This document shows positions 52,840-61,443 of a stretch of DNA of 64,000 bases, in pieces. Where the stretch lies: contig JAILWI010000002.1 in the NCBI GenBank assembly GCA_025699005.1, positions 89,403 through 153,402 on the forward strand, given 5' to 3'. Every line of letters starts with the position of its first letter. The first letter of the stretch is position 1. This DNA is from Chloroflexota bacterium (GTDB lineage: Bacteria; Chloroflexota; Limnocylindria; QHBO01). The translations under genes were made by a program, and so were the position numbers. The notes beneath the pieces were generated by a model. That model was not told the DNA's origin. It did not search any database and was given only the letters and a program-made list of their open reading frames with translations.

Positions 52840-53966
52840 CTCCGGCGCCTCGCCAGGTCGCGGTACCGGCTCTCCATGAGCTCCATGTTCGTCGCGTGGT
52901 CGGCGGTCTCCACCACGATCCGTCGGAGCTCGGCGCCGAGACGCTCACGTTCCCGCTCATCCATCGCCAGGGCGTCTCGCAGTGCGCGGGCGATGGCCCG
53001 GGCATCGCCGGTGGGCACGAGTGACCGCGGTGAGATCGGCCCCAGCACCGCGGCGACCGGCGGCAGGTCGCCCGCCACGACGGGAGTGCCGCAGGCCATC
53101 GCCTCGAGGAGCGTCAGCGGGAAGCTGTCGCTGAGCGGCGCCGAGATGACGACGCGGGCGGACTGGTAGAGCGCCAGCATCTCGTCGTCGCTGGCGTCCT
53201 CGAGGATCGAGACGCGGTCGCGGATCCCGAGCGATTCCATGCGCCGCTCGAGATCGGCGCGATGGATGGCATCCGCGTTCCGCCCGGTCATGACGAGGCG
53301 CTCACCCTCGGTGGCCTCGGCGAACGCGTCCAGCAGGGTCGGGTGGTCGTAGATCGGCTTCATGGCGCGGGGCGAGAAGACGAACGGCGTGTCGGCCAGA
53401 TCGAGCGCTCGGAGTGCCGGGGGAGACGCGTCGGCGGGCGCATAGCGAGCGGTGTCGACACCGAACTGGATCTGCACCACGCGCTCGGGACGCGCGCCGT
53501 GGCGGATCGCCGCGTCGCGCATGTAGGGCGAGACGGCCGTCACGAGATCGGCGCGGGACAGCGTGCGGCGCTGCCAGAAGCGCGCCCGAAGGCCGGGCAG
53601 CGGCATGAGCACGTCCGAGCCCCAGGTCGAGACGACGTAGGGATGCCGTCCCACGAGGCCGGCCTGCCAGCCGTACGGGCGCACCGTGTGGGCGTGGACG
53701 ACGTCCGGCGCGATCTCGGCGAGGAGGCGCCGCAGGCTCCGGCGCGCGTGGAGCGCCGATGCGAACGGAAGGCGGCTCGACCCGCGGGCGTCGTAGCGGA
53801 CGACGTCGACCCCCGCGCCGGGGTCCGAACCGGCTCCGCTGCCGAAGCCCTCGAGAACGGTCACCTCGTGTCCGCGCTGCGCGAACCAGCGGACCCAGCG
53901 CTGCACGAGGACGTGCCCGGGATTGGCGATGAATGCGAGCCCCAGCGGCCGATCGGCTTCCGACAT
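52836..53966 (-). CDS. Family 4 glycosyltransferase
   Basis: A 376-residue GT4 enzyme. It starts LGLAFIANPGHVLVQRWVRW and has DVVHAHTVRPYGWQAGLVG and VVSTWGSDVLM in the acceptor half. The donor half has FVFSPRAMKPIYDHPTLLDA and APLSDSFPLTLLEAMACGTPVV with the retaining-GT glutamates. The ATG at 53966 is the first residue of the conserved region and lies 4 nt after the epimerase gene stop, so the two minus-strand genes form an operon. Confidence 0.86.
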   Translation of the reverse strand: MSEADRPLGLAFIANPGHVLVQRWVRWFAQRGHEVTVLEGFGSGAGSDPGAGVDVVRYDARGSSRLPFASALHARRSLRRLLAEIAPDVVHAHTVRPYGWQAGLVGRHPYVVSTWGSDVLMPLPGLRARFWQRRTLSRADLVTAVSPYMRDAAIRHGARPERVVQIQFGVDTARYAPADASPPALRALDLADTPFVFSPRAMKPIYDHPTLLDAFAEATEGERLVMTGRNADAIHRADLERRMESLGIRDRVSILEDASDDEMLALYQSARVVISAPLSDSFPLTLLEAMACGTPVVAGDLPPVAAVLGPISPRSLVPTGDARAIARALRDALAMDERERERLGAELRRIVVETADHATNMELMESRYRDLARRRS

Positions 53967-53970
53967 TCGC

Positions 53971-54894
53971 TCAGGCGGGAAGTGCGGCGAGGATGTCGGC
54001 CAGCGTGGTGGCCGTCTCGAAGCGCGGGCTCCACCCGGTCGCGGCACGGAGCCTCGAGCCATCCCCGACGATCCGTGGCGGGTCATCGGGACGGACGAGG
54101 TCCGAATCGACCACGAGCTCGGGCTCGACGCCGGCCAGCCGGCTGAGCTCGCCCACGACGTCCCGGAGGCGCGTCCCCGACCCGGTCGACACGTTGAAGG
54201 TGGCGACCGGGTCTCCGAGACGACCATCGGCGATGGCCTCGCAGATGAGCCGATAGGCGACGACCACGTCGCGGACGTCGCCGATGTCCCGCTCGACGTC
54301 GAGATTGCCGACCGTGATCGTCCGCGACGCACCGCGCCGCACCGCTGCGATGCGCTCGGCGAAGGACGGGACGGCGGCGATCGGGGGCTGTCCCGGACCG
54401 ACGTGGTTGAACGGCCGCGCGATCACCGTCCGGATGCTTCCGGCCTGCGCCGCGTCGCGAGCGATTGCCTCCTGCGCCAGCTTCAGAAGGCCGTAGGTGG
54501 TACGCGGCCCGACCGGTGCCGCCTCGTCGATCGGCGATGTGCCGTCGGGCGGGGCGTAGACCTCGGCCGACGAGACGATGAGCACGCCCGGTCGTGGGTC
54601 GATCGACCGCGCGGCCTGCATCACCGCGTGCGTCCCGCCGACGTTCGTCCGGACCGCGCGGTCGAGGTCGCGGGCAGCCCGCTGGCCCGACGCGACGGCC
54701 GCCAGGTGCGCGATCACGTCGGGCCGCACCCGCTCGACCAGCGTCCGGACCGCGGCGGCATCGGCGATGTCGAGCCCCGATGACGGTGGTGCGCCGACCG
54801 CATCGTGGCCCGCGTCGCTCAGCTCGGCGACGAGGTAGCCGCCGACGAAGCCCGTGGCCCCGGTGACGAGCACCGTCATCCGCTCATCGATCAT
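53971..54894 (-). CDS. NAD-dependent epimerase/dehydratase, GDP-4-keto-6-deoxymannose reductase-like
   Basis: A 307-residue extended SDR with TGATGFVGGYLVAEL, SSAEVYAP and YGLLK as catalytic Tyr/Lys. RPFNHVGPGQ is a stretch typical of the Rmd/Tld group, which reduces GDP-4-keto-6-deoxymannose. Together with a 4,6-dehydratase and a nucleotidyltransferase 2 kb away this suggests GDP-D-rhamnose or a similar 6-deoxyhexose (inference). A CATACT box on the minus strand ends 7 nt before the ATG at 54894. Confidence 0.85.
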   Translation of the reverse strand: MIDERMTVLVTGATGFVGGYLVAELSDAGHDAVGAPPSSGLDIADAAAVRTLVERVRPDVIAHLAAVASGQRAARDLDRAVRTNVGGTHAVMQAARSIDPRPGVLIVSSAEVYAPPDGTSPIDEAAPVGPRTTYGLLKLAQEAIARDAAQAGSIRTVIARPFNHVGPGQPPIAAVPSFAERIAAVRRGASRTITVGNLDVERDIGDVRDVVVAYRLICEAIADGRLGDPVATFNVSTGSGTRLRDVVGELSRLAGVEPELVVDSDLVRPDDPPRIVGDGSRLRAATGWSPRFETATTLADILAALPA

Positions 54895-54901
54895 GCGGCC
54901 C

Positions 54902-54907
54902 AGTATG
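54902..54907 (-). promoter_or_regulatory. Candidate -10 box of the Rmd-like gene (leaderless)
   Basis: The minus strand reads CATACT, 7 nt before the ATG at 54894. It is divergent from the TACGCT box at 54938. Confidence 0.4.
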
Positions 54908-54937
54908 CCGGGCGAATCATGGCGGCGGCCGCTCGGC

Positions 54938-54943
54938 TACGCT
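54938..54943 (+). promoter_or_regulatory. Candidate -10 box of the glycosyltransferase at 54951 (leaderless)
   Basis: TACGCT ends 7 nt before the ATG at 54951. Confidence 0.4.
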
Positions 54944-54950
54944 GTGCCGG

Positions 54951-56123
54951 ATGTCCCCGTCCAGCGCCGGCCCGCGCGTCACCATGCTCGTCCGCAACCC
55001 GTTCACGAACGACACGCGCGTCGAGCGCGAGGCGCAGACGCTGAGCGACGCCGGTTATGTGATCACGATCGTGGCCGATGGCCGCACGGACCTGCCGGAC
55101 GCCGAGGAGCGATCCGGGGCGAGCGTGCGACGCGTGTCCCGTTCCGGCCCGCGCATTCCCGGTCTGCGGTTCCTGGCGCACCAGCGGCGGCTCGCCGCCG
55201 TGCTGGCTCGAACCCGACCTGACATCCTCCATGCTCACGATGCCGACGCGCTGTCGGTGGTCGGTCCACTCGCGGCCGCCCTCGGGGTGCCGTTCGTCTA
55301 CGACTCGCACGAGCTGTGGCTGGGCCGGACTGCGCGCGGCCGGTCCCGTGCCTACGACCTCCTGAACCGCGCGTACTACGGTCGCATCGAGGCGCGTCAC
55401 GTCCCCCGGGCCGCGGTGGTCATGGTCGCCAATCCCGGCGTGGCCCCCGAGCTCGAGCGGCGCTACGGCGTGCGCGACGTGGCGATCGTGCCGAACTACC
55501 CCGTCGAGGCCGCCGCGGTCGAGCCGCGTGACCTGCGGGCGCTTCCGGAGGCGGCGGCCATCCCACCCGACGCGCCGATCGTGCTCTACATCGGCGGGAT
55601 CATGCCGCACCGTGGCCTGGAGCAGCTCGTGGAGGCGATGACGCAGGTGCCGCACGCGCACCTCGTGTGCCTGGGGGCCGGTGGGGGGTCGACGGCCGAC
55701 GTCGCGGCCGAGGTCGAGCGACGGGGCCTCGCGGAGCGGGCGCACCTCGTCCCGCCGGTGCCATCGGCCGAGGTGGTCCCGTACGCCGCGTCGGCGAGCG
55801 TCGGCGTCTCGATCGTGCAGCCCGCGTCGCTCAGCTACCGGCTCGCGCTGCCGAACAAGCTGTTCCAGTACATGGCCGCGGGAATCCCGACCGTGGCCAG
55901 CGACTTCCCCGATGTCGCGGAGGTCGTGGAGGGCAGCGGCGCCGGCGTCGTCGTCGATCCGACCGAACCCGATGCCGTGGCCGTGGCGATCAGGGGCATC
56001 CTCGATGACGCGGGTCGGGCTCGGGCGATGGGGCATGCCGGACGCCGCGCGGTGACGGAGCGATTCAACTGGTCGACATCGGCCCGCGAGCTCGTCGCTC
56101 GGTACCGCACAATCGGAGCATGA
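54951..56123 (+). CDS. Family 4 glycosyltransferase
   Basis: A 390-residue GT4 enzyme that starts with VTMLVRNPFTNDTRVEREAQ and has DILHAHDADALSVVG, VYDSHELWLGRT, IVLYIGGIMPHRGLEQLVEA and ALPNKLFQYMAAGIPTVASD. Its N-terminal pattern resembles that of the enzyme at 22360-23553. The ATG at 54951 has no Shine-Dalgarno, but a -10-like box 7 nt upstream supports a leaderless start. The stop overlaps the next gene (ATGA). Confidence 0.87.
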   Translation: MSPSSAGPRVTMLVRNPFTNDTRVEREAQTLSDAGYVITIVADGRTDLPDAEERSGASVRRVSRSGPRIPGLRFLAHQRRLAAVLARTRPDILHAHDADALSVVGPLAAALGVPFVYDSHELWLGRTARGRSRAYDLLNRAYYGRIEARHVPRAAVVMVANPGVAPELERRYGVRDVAIVPNYPVEAAAVEPRDLRALPEAAAIPPDAPIVLYIGGIMPHRGLEQLVEAMTQVPHAHLVCLGAGGGSTADVAAEVERRGLAERAHLVPPVPSAEVVPYAASASVGVSIVQPASLSYRLALPNKLFQYMAAGIPTVASDFPDVAEVVEGSGAGVVVDPTEPDAVAVAIRGILDDAGRARAMGHAGRRAVTERFNWSTSARELVARYRTIGA

Positions 56124-57457
56124 CGATGAAGGAAGGCGACGCGCGGGATCGGGCGATCGCGGTGGTCGGGCTCGGGTACGTCGGGCTGCCGCTGGCGCTC
56201 GACCTGGCCGCGGCCGGCCACGAGGTGCTCGGCGTGGACGCGTCCGAGGATCGCCTGGCACGGCTCGGGGCGGGCGAGAGCTACATCGACGACGTCACCA
56301 ACGATCGTGTCGCCGCCGCCGTCGGGGCCGGGAGCTTCCGGCCGGTGGCCCCCGACGTCGACTGGACCGAGGCGAGTGCCGCCTTCATCTGCGTGCCGAC
56401 CCCGGTGACGGCGAGCCGGGAGCCGGATCTCGGGCCGATCCGGTCAGCGGGAGAGTACGTGCTCCGCGGCCTCCGCGCCGGCGACCTGGTCGTCCTCCAG
56501 AGCACGACGTACCCGGGCACGACCATGGGTCCGCTGCGCGAGCTCCTCGAGCGCGGCGGCCTCACCGCCGGCACGGACTTCGGCCTTGCCTTCTCGCCGG
56601 AGCGAGTCAGCCCGGGCGAGGGCCGGCCCTCGTCGAGCATCCCGCGCCTCGTGGGTGGCATCGACGAGGCCACGACCCGACGCGCGGCCGCCATCCTCGA
56701 GCCGATCTCGCCATCGGTCACCCAGATGACGAGCCCGGACGCGGCCGAGCTGGCGAAACTGTTCGAGAACGTCTTCCGCAACGTGAACATCGCCCTGGTC
56801 AACGAGCTGGCGCTGATCTGCGAGCGGCTGGGGCTCGACGTGTGGGAGGTCATCAACGGAGCGTCCACGAAGCCATTCGGCTTCATGCCGTTCTTCCCGG
56901 GGCCCGGCGTCGGCGGGCACTGCATCCCGGTCGACCCGTACTACCTCGCCTCCCGCGCCCGAGAGGTCGGCTTCCACGAGCGCTTCATCGAGACGGCGGG
57001 CGACATCAACTCCCGCATGCCGGAGCACGTCATCTCGCTCGTCATGAGCGCGCTCAACGAGCGCGGGAAGGCGCTGCGCGGGGCGTCGGTGCTCGTCCTC
57101 GGCGTGGCGTTCAAGCCCGACGTGTCCGACGACCGGAACTCGCCGGCGGCGCCGATCATCGCCGGCCTCCAGGCGTCCGGCGCCGAGGTCTCGTACCACG
57201 ACCCGCGACTCCCGAGCTTCGATCCCGGCGCCAGCCATGAGCTCCCGGGCGTGGGCGGCACGCCGCTGCGCAGCGTCGGGCTTGCCGAGGGACTCGACGC
57301 CCGACCGGATTGCGTCGTGATCGTCACCGCCCACCGCGACATCGACTGGGATGCCGTCTTCGATCGGGCCGACCTCATCGTCGACACGCGCGACGCGTCC
57401 CGCGGGAGGACGCCGCGACCGGGCCAGGTGCTCCGGCTCGGCGCCGGCTGGAGCTGA
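56120..57457 (+). CDS. Nucleotide sugar dehydrogenase (WbpA/UDP-GlcNAc dehydrogenase-like)
   Basis: A 445-residue UDP-sugar 6-dehydrogenase. The N-terminal VVGLGYVGLPLALDLAAAGH binds NAD, the middle has AFSPERVSPGEG, and the catalytic Cys is in GPGVGGHCIPVDPYYL. The C-terminal domain has GVAFKPDVSDDRNSPA. This is the second such enzyme in the window; its closest pattern is WbpA/WecC on UDP-GlcNAc or UDP-ManNAc. It is translationally coupled to the upstream glycosyltransferase gene. Confidence 0.88.
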   Translation: MTMKEGDARDRAIAVVGLGYVGLPLALDLAAAGHEVLGVDASEDRLARLGAGESYIDDVTNDRVAAAVGAGSFRPVAPDVDWTEASAAFICVPTPVTASREPDLGPIRSAGEYVLRGLRAGDLVVLQSTTYPGTTMGPLRELLERGGLTAGTDFGLAFSPERVSPGEGRPSSSIPRLVGGIDEATTRRAAAILEPISPSVTQMTSPDAAELAKLFENVFRNVNIALVNELALICERLGLDVWEVINGASTKPFGFMPFFPGPGVGGHCIPVDPYYLASRAREVGFHERFIETAGDINSRMPEHVISLVMSALNERGKALRGASVLVLGVAFKPDVSDDRNSPAAPIIAGLQASGAEVSYHDPRLPSFDPGASHELPGVGGTPLRSVGLAEGLDARPDCVVIVTAHRDIDWDAVFDRADLIVDTRDASRGRTPRPGQVLRLGAGWS

Positions 57458-57485
57458 TCGGCTCGACTCGGGCCGGAGCGACGAC

Positions 57486-58019
57486 CTAGCGCCAGGTTCC
57501 GGGCGCCGTTTCGGAGGCGTCGCCGCTCGTCCCGGCGGCCATGGCGTCGTCGATGATGCGCCACGCGTCGTCGACCCCCAGCCAGCCGCGTACGTCGGTC
57601 GGTCGCTTCTCGAGGGTCTTGTAGGTCTTGAAGAAGTTCTCGATCTCGAGCAGCCGATGCGGCGAGAGATCCTCGAGCCGGTGCATCGCATCCCAGCGGG
57701 GGTCATCGGCGGCGACCGCCAGGATCTTGAAATCGTGGCCCTTCTCATCGGCCATATCGAGCACGCCGATCGGCCGAACTCGCACCACGCAGCCGGGGAA
57801 GGTCGGCTCGGCCAGGACGACGAGGACGTCGAGCGGGTCGCCGTCATCGGCCATGCTGCCCTCGATGAAGCCGTAGTCACACGGGTAGTGCACGCTCGAG
57901 TAGAGCGTGCGATCGAGCACGAAACGGTGCCGCACGTGGTCGTACTCGTACTTGTTGCGACTCCCCGACGGGATCTCGACGGTCACCTCGACCGGGTCGC
58001 GTCGCTTCGGAGGCTCCAT
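57486..58019 (-). CDS. ppa: Inorganic pyrophosphatase (family I)
   Basis: A 177-residue soluble pyrophosphatase with the metal-binding signatures YPCDYGFIEGS and DGDPLDVLVVL, and EKGHDFKILAV. It pulls nucleotide-sugar synthesis and other PPi-releasing reactions forward. The ATG at 58019 is the conserved start; the longer open frame upstream is antisense to the LCP gene. A CATACT box on the minus strand ends 9 nt before it. Confidence 0.93.
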   Translation of the reverse strand: MEPPKRRDPVEVTVEIPSGSRNKYEYDHVRHRFVLDRTLYSSVHYPCDYGFIEGSMADDGDPLDVLVVLAEPTFPGCVVRVRPIGVLDMADEKGHDFKILAVAADDPRWDAMHRLEDLSPHRLLEIENFFKTYKTLEKRPTDVRGWLGVDDAWRIIDDAMAAGTSGDASETAPGTWR

Positions 58020-58028
58020 GGACTGCGA

Positions 58029-58034
58029 AGTATG
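58029..58034 (-). promoter_or_regulatory. Candidate -10 box of ppa (near-leaderless)
   Basis: The minus strand reads CATACT, 9 nt before the ATG at 58019. Confidence 0.4.
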
Positions 58035-58075
58035 CCCGATCGGGGGCAACATTCGGTTGGCGGCGGGCGTCTGGG

Positions 58076-58081
58076 TATACT
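58076..58081 (+). promoter_or_regulatory. Candidate -10 box of the LCP gene
   Basis: TATACT is the closest match to the bacterial consensus seen in the window. The leader to the GTG at 58114 is about 25 nt and contains GGAG. Confidence 0.5.
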
Positions 58082-58113
58082 CGCGCTCGCCGCCCTTGCT
58101 CACCCGGAGTCCT

Positions 58114-59460
58114 GTGAATCGACCATACCCTGCTCGCCATGCGGAGAACCGCTCCGCCGCAGCGGCGCTGCTGTCATTCGTGTTCCCGGGCGCGGGCCAG
58201 GCGTACAACCGCCAATGGGCCCTGGCTTCGCTGTTCGCGCTTCCGGTCGTGCTCGTCGTGCTGCTCGTGCTGCTCGTCGCGACGCAGTCGAGCTCGAGCA
58301 CGCTCGGCCGGCTCCTGGACTCGAGCGTCCTGGTGGCGCTCGTCGTGCTCGATCTGGCGCTGCTCGGGTGGCGCGTCGTGGCCATCCTCCAGGCCCACCA
58401 CGCGCGGGCCGACTTCGACCAGCGCTCGTGGGCGACCTGGCTGACCGCCGGCCTCGTGGTCGTCACCCTTGCCATGCACGCGGTACCCGCGTGGTACGCA
58501 ACCAAGGCGATCGACACGCTCGGCTCGGTCGCGCTCGAAGGCGGCGGTGGGATGTTCGATGACCGCGCCGGCGGCGACGTCGCGATCTCGACCCCCTCGT
58601 TCGAGCCCGATCTCGGGCTGGGTGAGCGCGTCAACGTGCTCCTCGTGGGGATCGACTTCGCCCAGGGCCGGTCGCAGCACCTGACCGACACGATGCTGGT
58701 CGCCACGCTGGACCCCGATTCCGGAGAGGGCGCGCTCGTATCCGTGCCCCGTGATCTCTATGGCGTCCCGCTCGGCGACGGTCGGGTCTACAACGCCAAG
58801 CTCAACTCCCTGATGTCGAACGCGGATGACGACCGCGAGACGTACCCGCTCGGCGGTCCCGGCACGCTCAAGGAGGCGATCGGGGAGCTGCTCGGGATCC
58901 GAATCCACTATTTCGCGGCCATCGACATCGATGGCATGCGTCAGGTTGTCGACACGATCGGCGGCGTCGAGGTGTACGTCGACCGCGCGATCGACGATCC
59001 GCAGTACTCGGACACGCTGACGGGGCGGCGCGGCTTCTACCTCAGCCCGGGACGGCATCACCTCGACGGGGAGACGGCCCTCGCCTTCGCTCGCTCGCGC
59101 CTCGGCGCCGGTGACAGTGACTTCACGCGGGCCGAGCGACAGCAGGTGCTGCTCACCGCGATCGCCGAGAAGCTCACCGCCGGCAACCTGCTCATCACTC
59201 TCCCGGGGCTGCTCGACGCGGTCCGTGACAACGTCGCGACAGACATTCCGTCGGGCCGGATTCCGGCCATCGCCTCCGAGGTGCAGGATGCCGACATCGG
59301 CGGGCTCGAGCAGATCGTCCTTGCCCCGCCCGACTACGTGACGGTGGATCCGAATAGCGCTGCTGGGTACGTGCTCTACCCGAATCTCGAGGCGATCCTG
59401 GATCTCGGCAACCGCATCTTCGGCGCGTCCACGGCAACGGTCGAGCCGAGTGGCCCTTGA
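58114..59460 (+). CDS. LytR-CpsA-Psr (LCP) family glycopolymer transferase
   Basis: A 448-residue protein with three to four N-terminal membrane helices (to about residue 135) and an extracellular LCP domain (about 175-390). Lipid-phosphate-binding arginines are in VSVPRDLYGVPL and FARSRLGAGDSDFTRAERQQ, with the conserved Asp in LTDTMLVATLD. LCP enzymes transfer undecaprenyl-pyrophosphate-linked glycans to the cell wall. Its position next to the polysaccharide genes fits that role. The GTG at 58114 follows GGAG and opens the first helix region. Confidence 0.9.
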   Translation: MNRPYPARHAENRSAAAALLSFVFPGAGQAYNRQWALASLFALPVVLVVLLVLLVATQSSSSTLGRLLDSSVLVALVVLDLALLGWRVVAILQAHHARADFDQRSWATWLTAGLVVVTLAMHAVPAWYATKAIDTLGSVALEGGGGMFDDRAGGDVAISTPSFEPDLGLGERVNVLLVGIDFAQGRSQHLTDTMLVATLDPDSGEGALVSVPRDLYGVPLGDGRVYNAKLNSLMSNADDDRETYPLGGPGTLKEAIGELLGIRIHYFAAIDIDGMRQVVDTIGGVEVYVDRAIDDPQYSDTLTGRRGFYLSPGRHHLDGETALAFARSRLGAGDSDFTRAERQQVLLTAIAEKLTAGNLLITLPGLLDAVRDNVATDIPSGRIPAIASEVQDADIGGLEQIVLAPPDYVTVDPNSAAGYVLYPNLEAILDLGNRIFGASTATVEPSGP

Positions 59461-59503
59461 ACCGGTCGTTGGTGGCGGTCCGAAGCAGATGACGTTCGTC
59501 CGG

Positions 59504-59509
59504 TAGAAT
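59504..59509 (+). promoter_or_regulatory. Candidate -10 box of the CapD-like gene
   Basis: TAGAAT within CCGGTAGAATCC, the same context as upstream of rph. A leader of about 22 nt with GGGGAGA precedes the GTG at 59538. Confidence 0.5.
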
Positions 59510-59537
59510 CCGCTGCTGGCATTTCCGGGGAGACCAA

Positions 59538-61430
59538 GTGACGGATCGATCAGGTGGCCTGCTCGCCGGGGCGCGCGGGATTGGCCGCTTCAGCTTGCTT
59601 CTGCCATACGACCTCGTCGCGACGGCAGTGGCGGTCGCAGCGGCTCTTGTAGTCCGCTTCGATTCGACGGACCCCACGGTTTCTATCTACCCGTATCTCC
59701 CCGCGGCTCTCATCCCGATCCTGATCAGACCGGCCGTCTTCATCACGTTCGGCCTCTACCGGCGGGAGTGGCGCCATGCATCGGTGCGGGATCTGCGTGA
59801 CCTTCTGGGTGCGGTCGCCGTCGGGTCGGTGATCGGCCTGATCGTGTTCGGTGTCGTCATGCTCACGACGGAGCCAAAGCCGTTCCCTCGTTCCTTCTTC
59901 ATCCTCGAGCCACTCTTCTCGGTCGCTCTGATCGCCGGCATGCGCTTGGTGCTGCGAACGGCCCTCGAGCACCGCGCGACATCCGCCGATCAGGTCGACC
60001 CGCCTATACGGACACTCGTGTACGGTGCCGGAAATGCCGGCGCTGCAATCGGCCGGATGACGGCGTCCGGCGCCATCCCGGGCGTCAAGGTGGTCGGCTA
60101 CCTGGACGACGACCCGAAGAAGCGCGGGTCGAGGCTGCTGGGGGGACGCGTATTCGGGCCGCTCGACGAACTGCCCGCCGCGGTCCGCGCCAGTCGTGCG
60201 ACCCAACTGCTGATCGCAATCCCCTCAGGCGCAGGCTCGCCGTTCCGTCGCGCCGCGACCGCAGCCCGCGAACTGCAGCTGGCCGTGAAGACGGTTCCAC
60301 CGCTCCGCGATCTCGTCACGGGCGGCTACCGCGTCTCGGGCATCCGAGCTCTCAGTGTGGAAGATCTGCTGCGACGCGATTCGGTTGAGATCGACACTGA
60401 GGAGATCGCGGCATCCATCAACGGTGCTTCGGTGCTGGTCACGGGTGGCGGGGGGTCGATCGGCGGAGAGCTCGTGCGTCAGATACTGACGCTCGGCCCT
60501 CGCCTGTTGACGATCGTCGAGCATCACGAATGGACGCTTTGGAACGTGGAACGCGAGATAGCGACCCGGCACCAAGAGAGTGACGGAGCGCAGATCGTGG
60601 CCGCGCTGGCCGATGTGCGCTCCGCGCCGTCCATGAGCTCCGTCCTGCAGAGATCGCGGCCCGACATCGTGTTCCATGCCGCGGCCCTCAAGCACGTGCC
60701 GTATGTCGAGATGTACCCGGCAGAGGGCGTGCTGACGAACGTGGTCGGAACGCAGAACGTTCTTCGCGCGTGTGAGCAGCTGGATGTTCGGAAGTTCGTG
60801 CTCATTTCCACCGACAAGGCGGTCGAGCCGGTCAGCGTCATGGGACAGACCAAGCGACTCGCCGAGCAGCTGACGGTCGCAGCCGGTCACCGCACCGGGC
60901 GGCCGTATGCAGCGGTCCGTTTTGGCAACGTCCTCGGCTCGAGCGGGAGCATCGTGCCCCTGCTCCAGCGACAGCTGGACGACGGCCTCCCGCTCACGAT
61001 CACGCAGCCGGATGCCACTCGATACTTCATGACGATCTCGGAAGCGGTCAGCCTGATCCTGCAGGCGGGTACCAAGCCCGAGCCGGGCGACCTTTACGTC
61101 CTCGACATGGGCGACCCGATTCGGATCCTGGATCTGGCGCATGATCTCGTCCGGCTGAACGGGCTCGACCCCGATACGATCAACTTCACCATTACCGGAC
61201 TACGTCCCGGCGAGCGACTCCACGAGAAGCTCTTCTACGACGACGAAACGCCAGAGCGAACACATCATCCTCGGATCCTGCGGGCGTCACGCCCAGCGAG
61301 TTCGGCCACGGAGGCGCAGATCGAGGCGCTGGTGGAGGACCTCACCGCACTGGCGGTTCAGCAGGATGATGATCGGCTGAGACAGATGCTCGCCAGGAGT
61401 CGCGGTGCGATCGACGTGGTGACGGGGTAG
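59538..61430 (+). CDS. Membrane UDP-GlcNAc 4,6-dehydratase (WbpM/CapD-like)
   Basis: A 630-residue protein. Four N-terminal membrane helices (about 20-130) and a first Rossmann-like domain (VYGAGNAGAAIGRM) are followed by the catalytic SDR domain with VLVTGGGGSIGGELVRQI. The active site STDKAVEPVSVMGQTKR has Met in place of the usual Tyr, as in WbpM. It makes UDP-4-keto-6-deoxy-GlcNAc, the precursor of QuiNAc/FucNAc. The epimerase and WecA/WbpL-like transferase converging on it (61444-63359) match the usual partner enzymes of this route. Confidence 0.92.
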   Translation: MTDRSGGLLAGARGIGRFSLLLPYDLVATAVAVAAALVVRFDSTDPTVSIYPYLPAALIPILIRPAVFITFGLYRREWRHASVRDLRDLLGAVAVGSVIGLIVFGVVMLTTEPKPFPRSFFILEPLFSVALIAGMRLVLRTALEHRATSADQVDPPIRTLVYGAGNAGAAIGRMTASGAIPGVKVVGYLDDDPKKRGSRLLGGRVFGPLDELPAAVRASRATQLLIAIPSGAGSPFRRAATAARELQLAVKTVPPLRDLVTGGYRVSGIRALSVEDLLRRDSVEIDTEEIAASINGASVLVTGGGGSIGGELVRQILTLGPRLLTIVEHHEWTLWNVEREIATRHQESDGAQIVAALADVRSAPSMSSVLQRSRPDIVFHAAALKHVPYVEMYPAEGVLTNVVGTQNVLRACEQLDVRKFVLISTDKAVEPVSVMGQTKRLAEQLTVAAGHRTGRPYAAVRFGNVLGSSGSIVPLLQRQLDDGLPLTITQPDATRYFMTISEAVSLILQAGTKPEPGDLYVLDMGDPIRILDLAHDLVRLNGLDPDTINFTITGLRPGERLHEKLFYDDETPERTHHPRILRASRPASSATEAQIEALVEDLTALAVQQDDDRLRQMLARSRGAIDVVTG

Positions 61431-61443
61431 CCAGCGTACGTGG

